Part shown: in pieces, positions 7,275 through 16,019 of the stretch
Numbering within the stretch: the first letter of the stretch is position 1
How the letters are laid out: every line of letters begins with the position of its first letter
Origin: Candidatus Zixiibacteriota bacterium
Lineage (GTDB): Bacteria; Zixibacteria; MSB-5A5; GN15; FEB-12
Direction: 5' to 3'
NCBI GenBank assembly: GCA_040756055.1
Contig: JBFLZR010000001.1
Coordinates: 127,849-191,848, forward strand
Length of the DNA: 64,000 nt
Program-made: the position numbers and the translations under genes
The notes under the pieces: generated by a model
Told to the model about the DNA's origin: nothing
Seen by the model: only the letters and a program-made list of their open reading frames with translations
Database searches by the model: none

Positions 7275-9638
7275 ATGAACAACAGAATTGCCAAGCTTCG
7301 TCAGGAGAGCCTGGATGCCAAGCCGACCATATCTTTAGAACGAGCGCTGTTGTTGACTGATTTCTATCAGAGCGGCAAAGCGGAGCGTGTCTCCCCTGTG
7401 GTAGCGCGTGCGATGGCTTTCAGGTATATCCTCGAAAACAAGCATATATGTATCAACGATGGCGAACTCATTGTCGGTGAAAGAGGCCCCGCCCCAAAAG
7501 CGACGCCGACCTACCCCGATATCTGTACGCACACTCCAGAAGATTTCGAAATTCTTCACACCCGCGAAAAGGTGTCTTTCTCTGTCGATGAACAGACGCG
7601 CGAGCAGCAGATTCAGAGAATCGCACCTTTCTGGAAAGGTCGTTCGGTTCGCGACAGGATATTCGACAAGGTCGACGATGCGTGGAAGGATGCATACGGA
7701 GCGGGTGTCTTTACCGAGTTCATGGAACAGCGCGCACCGGGTCACACCGTGCTCGACGACAAGATATACAAAAAAGGTTTCCTGGACTTTAAGGCGGACA
7801 TCGAATCGAGTATTGCCAATCTCGATTTTTTCAATGACCCGGAGGCCCTCGATAAACGGGAGGAATTGACGGCCATGTCTATCGCGGCTGACGCGATTAT
7901 GGCGTACGCGAAGAGACACAGTGAGAAGTTGCAGAAGCTGGCATCAGTGGAGAAGGATCCCACCCGAAAAGAAGAGCTTGAGGCGATGGCTCATATCTGC
8001 GAGCGGGTGCCGGCACATGCTCCGGAGAATTTCTGGGAGGCGCTTCAGTACTATTGGTTCGTACATCTCGGCGTCATAACGGAGCTGAACACCTGGGATT
8101 CTTTCAATCCGGGTCGGCTCGATCGCCATCTGATGCCGTTCTATCAGAGCGATATCGATGAGGGCCGCCTTACCGAAGAAAGAGCGCGGGAGTTGCTTCA
8201 GTCTTTCTGGATTAAGTTCAACAACCAGCCGGCTCCTCCCAAGGTCGGTGTGACCGCTCAGGAGAGCAACACTTATACGGATTTCTGTTTGGTCAATGTG
8301 GGCGGTGTTAAGGAGAATGGTGAGAACGCCGCTAACGAGATGACCTTCATGATTCTCGATGTGATCGAAGAGATGAGGTTGCTGCAGCCGAGTTCAATGG
8401 TTCAGATAAGCAAGAAAAGCCCCGACCGGTTGCTGAAACGGGCTTTGGAAATCATTAAGACCGGCTACGGTCAACCATCGCTTTTCAACACCGACGCTAT
8501 CGTGCAGGAGATGATCCGGCAGGGCAAGTCGGTGCAGGATGCCCGTAATGGAGGCGCGAGTGGATGTGTCGAAACTGGAGCGTTCGGGAAAGAAAGCTAC
8601 ATCCTCACCGGGTATTTCAATCTTACCAAGGTGCTGGAAATCACTCTGAACAACGGAATCGATCCTCGGACCGGTAAGAAGATAGGCATAGAAAGCGGTG
8701 AGCCATCCGGTTTTGGCAGTTTTGATGATTTGATGGAAGCTTTCGCGAAACAGCTTCGGCACTTTATCGACATTAAGATTAAAGGCAATGTGGTTATTGA
8801 GCGACTCTGGGCGGAGCATCTGCCGGCGCCGTTCATGTCGATACTGATTGACGACTGCATCGCTACCGGTAGAGACTACAACGATGGCGGGGCACGTTAT
8901 AATACATCGTACATCCAGGGCGTCGGTCTCGGAAGCATTACCGACTCACTTGCGGCCATTAAGTATCATGTATATGACAAGCGAAGTACCGGTCTGCCGA
9001 AACTTATTGATACCCTTAAGAATAATTTCGAAGGCGCCGGAGAACTTCGTGACAAGCTGCTCAATGCCACGCCGAAATACGGTAACGATGATGACTATGC
9101 TGATGACATCATGAAGCAGGTATTCGAACTGTACTTCAATTGTGTCGATGGCCGGCCCAACACGAAGGGGGGACAGCATCGGATAAACCTCCTCCCCACC
9201 ACCTGCCATGTTTACTTTGGTAGTGTTATTGGAGCCATGCCCGATGGTAGATTGTGCGGCGAGCCGCTGTCTGAAGGTATTTCGCCGGTACAGGGAGCCG
9301 ATAGAAAAGGCCCAACGGCGGTGCTGAAGTCGGCATCGAAGATCGATCACATCCGCACCGGAGGAACGCTTTTGAACCAGAAATTCACGCCCCACGTTCT
9401 GGAATCCGAGGATGGATTGGACAAGGTGGCGCATCTGGTAAGAGCGTACTTCACTATGGATGGTCACCACATTCAGTTCAATGTTGTCACGGCGGATACC
9501 TTGCGCAAGGCCCAGAAGAATCCCGAGCAATATCGCGACCTGATCGTGCGCGTTGCCGGCTACAGCGATTACTTCGTTGATCTCGGCATGGACCTGCAAA
9601 ACGAGATTATCCGGCGCACCGAACACGGGGTAGCCTGA
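7275..9638 (+). CDS. hypD: trans-4-hydroxy-L-proline dehydratase (glycyl radical enzyme)
   Basis: A 787-residue glycyl radical enzyme that would convert trans-4-hydroxy-L-proline to 1-pyrroline-5-carboxylate and water, the product then being reducible to proline. The active-site loop is G-A-S-G-C-V-E-T-G with the thiyl Cys at 431 and Glu at 433, and the radical loop is R-V-A-G-Y-S with Gly762. From memory, the stretches after the Cys loop (T-G-Y-x-N, I-D-I-K-I-x-G-N, P-K-Y-G-N-D-D-D-Y-A-D, L-P-T-T-C-H-x-Y-F-G) match characterised clostridial HypD closely rather than pyruvate formate-lyase, glycerol or choline lyases. It follows its activase by six bases and precedes a racemase-fold enzyme acting on the isomeric substrate. 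The radical makes the enzyme oxygen sensitive. Confidence 0.88.
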   Translation: MNNRIAKLRQESLDAKPTISLERALLLTDFYQSGKAERVSPVVARAMAFRYILENKHICINDGELIVGERGPAPKATPTYPDICTHTPEDFEILHTREKVSFSVDEQTREQQIQRIAPFWKGRSVRDRIFDKVDDAWKDAYGAGVFTEFMEQRAPGHTVLDDKIYKKGFLDFKADIESSIANLDFFNDPEALDKREELTAMSIAADAIMAYAKRHSEKLQKLASVEKDPTRKEELEAMAHICERVPAHAPENFWEALQYYWFVHLGVITELNTWDSFNPGRLDRHLMPFYQSDIDEGRLTEERARELLQSFWIKFNNQPAPPKVGVTAQESNTYTDFCLVNVGGVKENGENAANEMTFMILDVIEEMRLLQPSSMVQISKKSPDRLLKRALEIIKTGYGQPSLFNTDAIVQEMIRQGKSVQDARNGGASGCVETGAFGKESYILTGYFNLTKVLEITLNNGIDPRTGKKIGIESGEPSGFGSFDDLMEAFAKQLRHFIDIKIKGNVVIERLWAEHLPAPFMSILIDDCIATGRDYNDGGARYNTSYIQGVGLGSITDSLAAIKYHVYDKRSTGLPKLIDTLKNNFEGAGELRDKLLNATPKYGNDDDYADDIMKQVFELYFNCVDGRPNTKGGQHRINLLPTTCHVYFGSVIGAMPDGRLCGEPLSEGISPVQGADRKGPTAVLKSASKIDHIRTGGTLLNQKFTPHVLESEDGLDKVAHLVRAYFTMDGHHIQFNVVTADTLRKAQKNPEQYRDLIVRVAGYSDYFVDLGMDLQNEIIRRTEHGVA

Positions 9639-9656
9639 GAACACATCCGAGGAGGG

Positions 9657-10718
9657 ATGGTGGCAAAGTACAATCGCCCGAAGCTCTCGGCAGCATCCAA
9701 GTGGAAAATCCCGTCAGACTGGATTAAGATACAGACTATCGATGCCCATACAGAGGGCGAGCCGCTTCGTGTCATTGTTGGCGGCTTTCCGGATATTCCC
9801 GGAAATACAATTCTGCAGCAGCGCCAGTACGCCAGAGAGCATTTTGACCACCTCAGAAGAGCTCTGATGTGGGAGCCGCGCGGTCATGCTGACATGTACG
9901 GGTGTATCATCACGCCGCCCGTCACTTCCGCGGCGGACTTTGGGGTGCTGTTCATTCACAACGAAGGATTCAGCACCATGTGCGGCCACGGGATCATTGC
10001 AGTGACGATGGTAGCGGTAGAAACCGGCATGATTGAAGTTCGGGAGCCGGAGACGATGGTACGTATCGATACGCCGGCTGGTATGGTGACTTCGTATGCC
10101 CGTGTTGCTCACGGTAAAGTGGAGAGTGTTCATTTCCACAATGTTCCGTCATTCGTGCTGGCGTTAGATGAGATCGTAGATGTACCCGGGATTGGAAAGA
10201 TCACTTATGACATTGCTTTCGGCGGAGCGTTTTACGCTTTCGTCGATGCCGACCAACTGGGATTGGATTTGACACCCGAGAATTTTCGGACTCTGATAGA
10301 TCAGGGCATGGCGATCAAGAGAGCCGTGATGAAAAGCCATACTATCGCGCATCCTTTTGAGGCCGATCTGAATTTTCTGTATGGGACGATATTCGTCGGG
10401 TCGGCTTTGGCGGAAGGTTCACACTCTCGAAATGTGTGTATTTTTGCCGAGGGTGAAGTTGATCGCAGTCCCACGGGAACCGGCGTGAGTGCACGTCTTG
10501 CCTTGCATCACACCAGAGGTGAAATCAGCGTCGGCGAGCCGATTGTGATCGAAAGTATAATCGGCAGCACATTTACCGGGCGTGTAGTTGAAGAAACTAC
10601 CGTCGGTCCGCACACAGCGATTGTTGGGGATGTCGAGGGGCGCGCCTACATCACGGGGAAGCATGAGTTTGTGATAGACCCCGGGGATCCCCTGCGGGAC
10701 GGGTTTATACTTCGTTAG
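9657..10718 (+). CDS. trans-3-hydroxy-L-proline dehydratase (proline racemase fold)
   Basis: A 353-residue member of the proline racemase superfamily. The first catalytic motif, M-C-G-H-G, has Cys109. The second motif is D-R-S-P-T-G-T-G, with Thr273 where racemases and 4-hydroxyproline epimerases have Cys. A Cys/Thr pair is the signature of trans-3-hydroxy-L-proline dehydratases, which form 1-pyrroline-2-carboxylate, so dehydration rather than racemisation is expected. It lies 18 bases after hypD, giving one operon for both hydroxyproline isomers of collagen-type proteins. GGAGGG sits immediately before the ATG at 9657; the in-frame GTG at 9660 is slightly better spaced. Its last 14 bases overlap the convergent protease gene. 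Confidence 0.85.
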   Translation: MVAKYNRPKLSAASKWKIPSDWIKIQTIDAHTEGEPLRVIVGGFPDIPGNTILQQRQYAREHFDHLRRALMWEPRGHADMYGCIITPPVTSAADFGVLFIHNEGFSTMCGHGIIAVTMVAVETGMIEVREPETMVRIDTPAGMVTSYARVAHGKVESVHFHNVPSFVLALDEIVDVPGIGKITYDIAFGGAFYAFVDADQLGLDLTPENFRTLIDQGMAIKRAVMKSHTIAHPFEADLNFLYGTIFVGSALAEGSHSRNVCIFAEGEVDRSPTGTGVSARLALHHTRGEISVGEPIVIESIIGSTFTGRVVEETTVGPHTAIVGDVEGRAYITGKHEFVIDPGDPLRDGFILR

Positions 10719-11226
10719 TATTATCCCGGCCCTTCCGGCACGTGTCGTGAGCGATTTCAATAGCTATCTCGACTATCGCCTCAACTCGACCAGCTATTTC
10801 CTCAGACAGCTCCGTTCCCATCGAAATCTCTTTTGGTTCTACACCGATGATTGTTATATCGGATGGTGCTGAGCCGAGTAGGAGGTTTGAAGCCAGTGCC
10901 TGAAGAAGGCTCATTTGGTGAAGAGAGATAGTGTTTCGGGGTTTTTCGCGGATATCATCAGGCGTCAGTTTGTAGATAGTACCCGGCATCCCGCCCCCTT
11001 TGATGGCATCGATTATTATTAGCTTCTCGACACCATCGAGCAGGTTAAAAGTATCGAGGGCCGCCGTTCCCGCGTCGATTAACTCAACGCCCCCGGGCAG
11101 CCCCTGATTATTTTGCATCGCCTGAACAACGTGAACCCCGATACCATCATCCTTCATAAGGATATTGCCCGCTCCCATGATGACAGTCCGTAGGGCGTTC
11201 TTGCTGTTCGAGCTCATTTCTATCAC
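10705..11226 (-). CDS. [NiFe] hydrogenase maturation protease
   Basis: A 173-residue HyaD/HybD/HycI-type endopeptidase that trims the C-terminal extension of the hydrogenase large subunit after nickel insertion. Family features: G-A-G-N-I-L-M-K-D-D-G-I-G-V-H at the N-terminus (the Asp pair includes a Ni-recognising acid), I-D-A-G, and S-L-H-Q-M-S near residue 100, whose His is the last metal-recognising residue. It starts with a GTG that overlaps the large-subunit stop by four bases (GTGA), indicating translational coupling; an internal ATG is at 11217. The substrate is encoded directly upstream. Confidence 0.88.
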   Translation of the reverse strand: MIEMSSNSKNALRTVIMGAGNILMKDDGIGVHVVQAMQNNQGLPGGVELIDAGTAALDTFNLLDGVEKLIIIDAIKGGGMPGTIYKLTPDDIREKPRNTISLHQMSLLQALASNLLLGSAPSDITIIGVEPKEISMGTELSEEIAGRVEAIVEIAIEIAHDTCRKGRDNTNEV

Positions 11227-12782
11227 AACACCCTGAATTTTGACACCAGTTCACGGTCCGGCGTCACGACGTGCACGGCGCAGGCGATACACGGGTCGAA
11301 CGACCGCACGACTCTGCCGGCCTCGATCGGGTTGGCAGCATCGGCGATAGGCGTGCCCACGAGCGCCTGTTCCATAGGCCCGAGTCGATTCTTGTCGTCG
11401 CGCGGGCTGGCATTCCACGTGGTCGGTACGACACACTGATAGTTGTTGATGCGCTTGTTTTTAATTGTAATCCAGTGTCCGAGCGCGCCGCGAGGAGCTT
11501 CGGTCAATCCGAACCCTTCGCTCTCTTTCGGAATCTGGTATTTGGTGTGTGTCGGCTCCCCGGGTTTCAACTGCATTACCCACTCGGCACAGCGTTCGGC
11601 GACTACCTTTGCCTCGAGCGCTCTGGCAGCGTGTCTTCCAAGAACCGAGAAAAGCGCGGACACCGGAGCGTTGAACGCGGCGAGAGTATCGGTAACCAGC
11701 CTGGAGGCTTTCTCGTTGGTCGCGGTCAGGTGCGCCACGGCCATTCGGGCGAGGGGTCCGACTTCCACGACTTTGTTGTCATATCGAGGCGCCTTCAGCC
11801 ACGAGTAGGCATCCGTCTTGGCCAAATCGGGTTCGGTTTCACCTCTGGAAGGATGAAGCTTGCTGGCCGATGAGTACTTCGAATACCTGACGTGCTCGGA
11901 TACCTTCGACACCTCAAAAGGCACAACCTTGCCGTCAATATAGGCCCCCGGGGCGAGTAATTTCTTGCCACCCGAAGCTTCTTCTTCAAAGACACCGTAT
12001 GCGAGAAGGTTGCCGCATCCTTTACCTATTTCGAAATAGGCCGGGTATGCCTTCGCCACCGCGACAACATCGGGGATATACACGTTATCGATGAAATCCT
12101 GAATCTCTTCCAGACGCGAGGCATAGGCGAGAATCTTATCCACCGTGACATTCTCGGCGGTGCCACCCGGTAGGATTGTCACGGCGTGCGGCATACGTCC
12201 GCCGAAGATACAGAGCATCTCGTGTGCTTTCCGTCGAATCTCGAGAGCTTTCAGATAGTGCGCGACGGCCGCTATGTTCAATTCGGTATCCTTTATGTAG
12301 TCGCCTTCGTATCGAGGCAGAAACGGCGCAACCGCCGTGGGTTTGCCGCTGTCGACCTCGGCCTGTGCCCACTGCCTGACTTTTTGAAGTCCCGCATCGG
12401 CGCCGGTATAGCTGAGAATTGTGGTGATATCCACGAAATCCAGAGCCGCCAGATGGTAGAAATGAAGAATGTGCGATTGAAGATAATTGGCGCCCAATAT
12501 CAGATTACGAATCAGCCGACCATTTTCGGGCGGCTCGACTCCAAGGGCTCTGTCGAGCGTTAGGCTCGAGGCCTGCGCGTGACTGGCCGGACAGACGCCG
12601 CAGATTCGCTGCGTAATCTGGTTGGCATCGACCGGGTTTCTCCCATAAAGCAGCTTTTCGATTCCCCTGAACATTTCACCCTGACAGCGGGCATCAACAA
12701 CCTTACCGTTGTCGACTTCGAGTTCTATCTTGAGGTGACCCTCTATTCGGGTAACGGGGTCAATGCTTATAGTCCTGCTCAT
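11223..12782 (-). CDS. [NiFe] hydrogenase large (catalytic) subunit
   Basis: A 519-residue nickel-bearing subunit of an uptake-type hydrogenase. The N-terminal nickel motif is R-I-C-G-V-C-P-A-S-H and the C-terminal one is D-P-C-I-A-C-A-V-H, giving the four Cys that bind Ni-Fe. Fifteen residues follow the final His; this is the extension removed by the protease encoded next. The N-terminus (I-D-P-V-T-R-I-E-G-H) is typical of group 1 enzymes. The start has AAAGGAG upstream and lies 29 bases after the small-subunit gene. It should be co-exported with the Tat-signal small subunit. No hyp accessory genes for cofactor assembly are in the window. Confidence 0.95.
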   Translation of the reverse strand: MSRTISIDPVTRIEGHLKIELEVDNGKVVDARCQGEMFRGIEKLLYGRNPVDANQITQRICGVCPASHAQASSLTLDRALGVEPPENGRLIRNLILGANYLQSHILHFYHLAALDFVDITTILSYTGADAGLQKVRQWAQAEVDSGKPTAVAPFLPRYEGDYIKDTELNIAAVAHYLKALEIRRKAHEMLCIFGGRMPHAVTILPGGTAENVTVDKILAYASRLEEIQDFIDNVYIPDVVAVAKAYPAYFEIGKGCGNLLAYGVFEEEASGGKKLLAPGAYIDGKVVPFEVSKVSEHVRYSKYSSASKLHPSRGETEPDLAKTDAYSWLKAPRYDNKVVEVGPLARMAVAHLTATNEKASRLVTDTLAAFNAPVSALFSVLGRHAARALEAKVVAERCAEWVMQLKPGEPTHTKYQIPKESEGFGLTEAPRGALGHWITIKNKRINNYQCVVPTTWNASPRDDKNRLGPMEQALVGTPIADAANPIEAGRVVRSFDPCIACAVHVVTPDRELVSKFRVL

Positions 12783-12811
12783 AGTTTTCTCCTTTTAGGG
12801 ACCCCTTTAGT

Positions 12812-13813
12812 TCAGGTTGTTTCCACTTTGATTGTTCGTTGCGGGGCATATGGACCCGACCATTCGATGCCGCGTGCAGCTTCTCGTGGCAGTTTGGTGT
12901 ACAACCCATAGCCGCCAAAATCCGGGAAATCCGGTTCGGTACATCCGATGCACGGCGAGCCGCTACGGATACACCAGTTGACCTTGTTGTTCCACCCGCG
13001 GATGCAGACATCGCAATGCGTCTCGGGGCCTTTGCACCCGAGATCATACAGGCAGCCCTGGCCACCGAAATCCTCGGCCGGAATACCGTTTTCGAAATCA
13101 GCGCGTCTCTCGCATTGCTCGTGTACCACTTTGCCGAAGAACATTTTTGGGCGTTTGTGTTCATCGAGTTCGGGCAATCCATAGAGAATGACATGCGCCA
13201 CCGTTCCTATCACCCAATCGGGGTGAGATGGACAGCCGGGGATATTTATTAGAGTCGCCTCAGGCAGCAGCTCGGAAACCGGTTTGGCGTTGGTGACATT
13301 TGGACGTGCCGCCGGAATTCCGCCGAACGCCGCGCAGGTACCCACCGCCAAAACGGCTTTCGCAGCGTTGCCAAGCTGCAGTACCCACTGTTCGGCCGTG
13401 ATGGGTTTGTGGTCGTGCTCGCCCATCTGGCAGTAGGCGCTGCCATCGCCAGTCGGGATCGAACCCTCGACCACGAGAACGAATTGGCCTTTTTGTTCGT
13501 TGATGGCTCTATTCAAGACGTCAAGGGCAAAGTCACCCGCCGCGCCCATGACATTGGGGTGAAATTGCAGGCTGATAGTTTCGGTGATAACCTCGGCGAT
13601 ATCGGGATGTACGCTGTTCAAGGTTGACACCGAACATCCGGCACAAGATTGTCCCTGAAGCCAGATGACCGGCAGAGGGTCGGTTTTCATTTGCTCCGCG
13701 AGGGCGATCTTGATGGGCTCGGGAATGCCTCCGGCCCGCAAAAAACCGGGAAGCATGGCTACTGACGCCGTGCAACCCAGAAGTTCCAGAAATTCTCTTC
13801 GGCTAAGACTCAT
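12812..13813 (-). CDS. [NiFe] hydrogenase small subunit with Tat signal
   Basis: A 333-residue iron-sulfur subunit. The N-terminus S-R-R-E-F-L-E-L-L-G is a twin-arginine signal, so the folded heterodimer is expected in the periplasm. The proximal cluster starts at W-L-Q-G-Q-S-C-A-G-C, and further Cys/His residues near the C-terminus (C-I-G-C-T-E-P-D-F-P) match the medial and distal clusters. The protein ends soon after, without the C-terminal membrane helix of membrane-bound group 1 hydrogenases, and no cytochrome b gene adjoins; a soluble periplasmic enzyme that feeds a c-type cytochrome is the likeliest reading. GGGAG precedes the ATG. First gene of the small-large-protease operon. Confidence 0.93.
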   Translation of the reverse strand: MSLSRREFLELLGCTASVAMLPGFLRAGGIPEPIKIALAEQMKTDPLPVIWLQGQSCAGCSVSTLNSVHPDIAEVITETISLQFHPNVMGAAGDFALDVLNRAINEQKGQFVLVVEGSIPTGDGSAYCQMGEHDHKPITAEQWVLQLGNAAKAVLAVGTCAAFGGIPAARPNVTNAKPVSELLPEATLINIPGCPSHPDWVIGTVAHVILYGLPELDEHKRPKMFFGKVVHEQCERRADFENGIPAEDFGGQGCLYDLGCKGPETHCDVCIRGWNNKVNWCIRSGSPCIGCTEPDFPDFGGYGLYTKLPREAARGIEWSGPYAPQRTIKVETT

Positions 13814-14190
13814 ACTTACACTCCCTGAGGCACATCAAGGCGCCTTAAGGCAAGATGTTGTTATTTATTCTCTCGCTATGATTGAACCGCTTAGCATGCT
13901 CCTAAATCGTGGGGCGGCGTAACCAAAGAAACCATGAAATGGGAGGTGGCATTACCGAAGCAGCCGAATTCAGAGGTGCTACAGAAGCATGGTTCGCCAA
14001 AAAATATTACGATACCTAAGAGCAAAATGCGACATTTCTGTCAATTATATTGTCGGCTAAATAACTCAGGAATTTAGGGTTATCGTCGTACTAGTTTGCT
14101 GTTCTTAAAATTGAGCGTTTGGAAGACGCTTGATCTCCCTGGCCGGAGTGGTTCGGGGCGCAGATTTTGCCAGAACGAAAGCCGCGAATG
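13814..14190. other. Intergenic region upstream of the hydrogenase operon
   Basis: About 380 bases between the hydrogenase operon start and the end of the radical SAM operon, all on the minus strand. Two interlocking 10-base palindromes, AAGGCGCCTT (13837-13846) and GCCTTAAGGC (13842-13851), lie 24-38 bases before the small-subunit start and could be an operator or leader hairpin. The rest is AT-rich with no gene, tRNA or clear terminator that I can see. Confidence 0.4.
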
Positions 14191-15126
14191 TCAGGTCTTT
14201 GCCTGGCTATATGCCCCTGCCAGGGCCTGCTTTTGGCGCATGTGATTGGAGACTAACTGCCCGCAGTTGCTGCCTATATGGTTTTCGTCCAACTCGCCAA
14301 TACTCAGGATGACCTCGTATCCGGCCCTTTGGAGGCTGTCCACAAGTGTCCGGTACCTTTCCGGCCGGTCGGGCTCCACGTAAGACAGCATCTGATTCTC
14401 GACAGCACGATAGGTAGGATTTATAGGGGTGATTTTGATCAAAAAGATCTCCGGGTCAAAATACTCACGGAGTATATCGGCATTCACGGGTGCGTTTTTT
14501 TCAAGAGCGAAATTGAGGGCGATTTTCCGCCCGCCGGCAACGAAAAACCGTTCGCCATATTGCCCGATAGTTTTCAGATCCCACTTGTTTATAGGGATGA
14601 ATCGATCGCGGAGCCTGTCATCGGTGGTGTGTATCGAAAACTGCAGTTGGAAGCGCCCGCGATAGATACAGTGGTTTACCTCCATGAGCCGTTTGAAGAA
14701 CGCACCGGTTTTGACGGGCGCGACAGTTGAGATGCAGGGCATTAGCCCCGGAGCGTGATAGCGACTCTGAAGCTCACAGAGAACATCTATTACTGCCGGA
14801 TTGAAAGCCGGTTCTCCCATACGGGCGAACTGAATCTTGAATTTGTCAACGTTGACACGGCGTGACGGGAATCTCTTGTCGATCAGATAGTCGATTTGGG
14901 CGAATATGTCGTTTTTGCTTATACGTCCCTTGTAGAAACCGCCGGCATCACAGATTGGACAATTCGCGGGGCAACCAATCAGAGTAGAGACTATCAGAAC
15001 CCACTTCTTCTCTCTTGCAAAAGGCGGCTGGAGCGACTCGACAAACTCGATAGCATCCCCCGACTCCAATTCCGCCAGATACACAATAGCCAGTTCTTCT
15101 CTTCCTGTCTGCGTGATTATTTTCAT
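14191..15126 (-). CDS. RlmN/Cfr-like radical SAM protein
   Basis: A 311-residue radical SAM enzyme. The cluster motif is C-P-A-N-C-P-I-C-D-A-G at residues 52-62, and near the C-terminus there is S-N-C-G-Q-L (Cys288), the position of the methyl-carrying Cys in RlmN and Cfr rRNA methyltransferases. It lacks the usual N-terminal RNA-binding extension of about 90 residues, so its substrate may not be 23S rRNA. It overlaps the preceding flavoprotein stop by four bases (ATGA) and is the last gene of a tightly overlapped trio; such coupling suggests a shared pathway. Enzyme class is well supported, substrate is not. Confidence 0.75.
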   Translation of the reverse strand: MKIITQTGREELAIVYLAELESGDAIEFVESLQPPFAREKKWVLIVSTLIGCPANCPICDAGGFYKGRISKNDIFAQIDYLIDKRFPSRRVNVDKFKIQFARMGEPAFNPAVIDVLCELQSRYHAPGLMPCISTVAPVKTGAFFKRLMEVNHCIYRGRFQLQFSIHTTDDRLRDRFIPINKWDLKTIGQYGERFFVAGGRKIALNFALEKNAPVNADILREYFDPEIFLIKITPINPTYRAVENQMLSYVEPDRPERYRTLVDSLQRAGYEVILSIGELDENHIGSNCGQLVSNHMRQKQALAGAYSQAKT

Positions 15127-16019
15127 TTGACTGAATCCCCGATCATCCTGTCAATCCGCATTGCCGCCTTAACACCCTCGCCAACGGCTATCGCCGTCTG
15201 CCTGAAACGGTCGTTGACGACATCACCGATGAGGTACAGACAGCCGGATTTTTTGAGTTCGTCCATCCTCGCGATTACATCTTCCGACAAAAAGTCAAGG
15301 TGCGGCTTGCGGCCGATGGCAAGGATAAGATAATCGGCTGTGAAGTCAAATGAATTTCCATCTGACTCGCAATCCAGTACAAGTTTGTCGTTGGAGACGC
15401 GGATTGGATATTTGACGCTGACGTTATCCTTGTATGTTATCAGACCTTCAGCCTGGACTCGTTCCTTTAGGAGCGGTAGGCATCTAGCCACACTTGTCCG
15501 GTTGAAGATTGTTACCTCGTTGTGTTTGCTGAGCGTGAGGGCGTAGTCAAAGGCGGCATCGCCTCCGCCGATGATAGCTATGGTCTTGTTTGTTTTATGA
15601 ATTAAGGGATGCACCTCGTAGAGTATTCTGTCTCTGGCCGAACCGGTCGGGTCTAAATCGTCGAGAGTGTTCGCTTTGGTTCCGGAGGCTATTACGGCCA
15701 CACGTGCGGATACGCAACCGTCGTTCGTGGCGACAGTAAAACAACCGTTGTCGATTGAGAGCGAGGTAACCTTCTGTTTTACTACTTCAACATCCCAGCG
15801 CTTCAGTTGCCGCGTAAACAAGCTGGCAAGTTCTTCGCCGGATATGCCGTCGGGGAAGCCCGGGTAGTTCTCAACCCACCCCGCGTTTCGCAAAAGGCCG
15901 CCGGGTTCGTCCATCTCAAAGACGAGAGGATTGTGGCCCTGTCTTCGAAGCTGGACGGCCGCGGCGATTCCGGCCGGGCCGGCGCCGATTATGACTATTT
16001 CTCTACTCCGCGCAGCCAT
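15123..16019 (-). CDS. FAD/NAD(P)H oxidoreductase, thioredoxin-reductase fold without CxxC
   Basis: A flavoprotein of about 298 residues with the FAD site G-A-G-P-A-G-I-A-A near residue 10 and the NAD(P)H site I-I-G-G-G-D-A-A-F near 147, plus a final G-D-V-V-N-D motif. The redox-active C-x-x-C of thioredoxin reductases, normally just before the second nucleotide site, is missing, so it is not a thioredoxin reductase; a ferredoxin/flavodoxin reductase-like role that supplies electrons to the radical SAM partner is an inference. The ATG at 16019 is chosen; a TTG lies two codons upstream. It overlaps the isochorismatase-family gene upstream by 17 bases and the radical SAM gene downstream by four. 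Confidence 0.8.
   Translation of the reverse strand: MAARSREIVIIGAGPAGIAAAVQLRRQGHNPLVFEMDEPGGLLRNAGWVENYPGFPDGISGEELASLFTRQLKRWDVEVVKQKVTSLSIDNGCFTVATNDGCVSARVAVIASGTKANTLDDLDPTGSARDRILYEVHPLIHKTNKTIAIIGGGDAAFDYALTLSKHNEVTIFNRTSVARCLPLLKERVQAEGLITYKDNVSVKYPIRVSNDKLVLDCESDGNSFDFTADYLILAIGRKPHLDFLSEDVIARMDELKKSGCLYLIGDVVNDRFRQTAIAVGEGVKAAMRIDRMIGDSVK

Noticed and set aside
15123-16019. Annotation as thioredoxin reductase
   Set aside because: The fold and nucleotide sites fit, but the redox-active C-x-x-C is absent.
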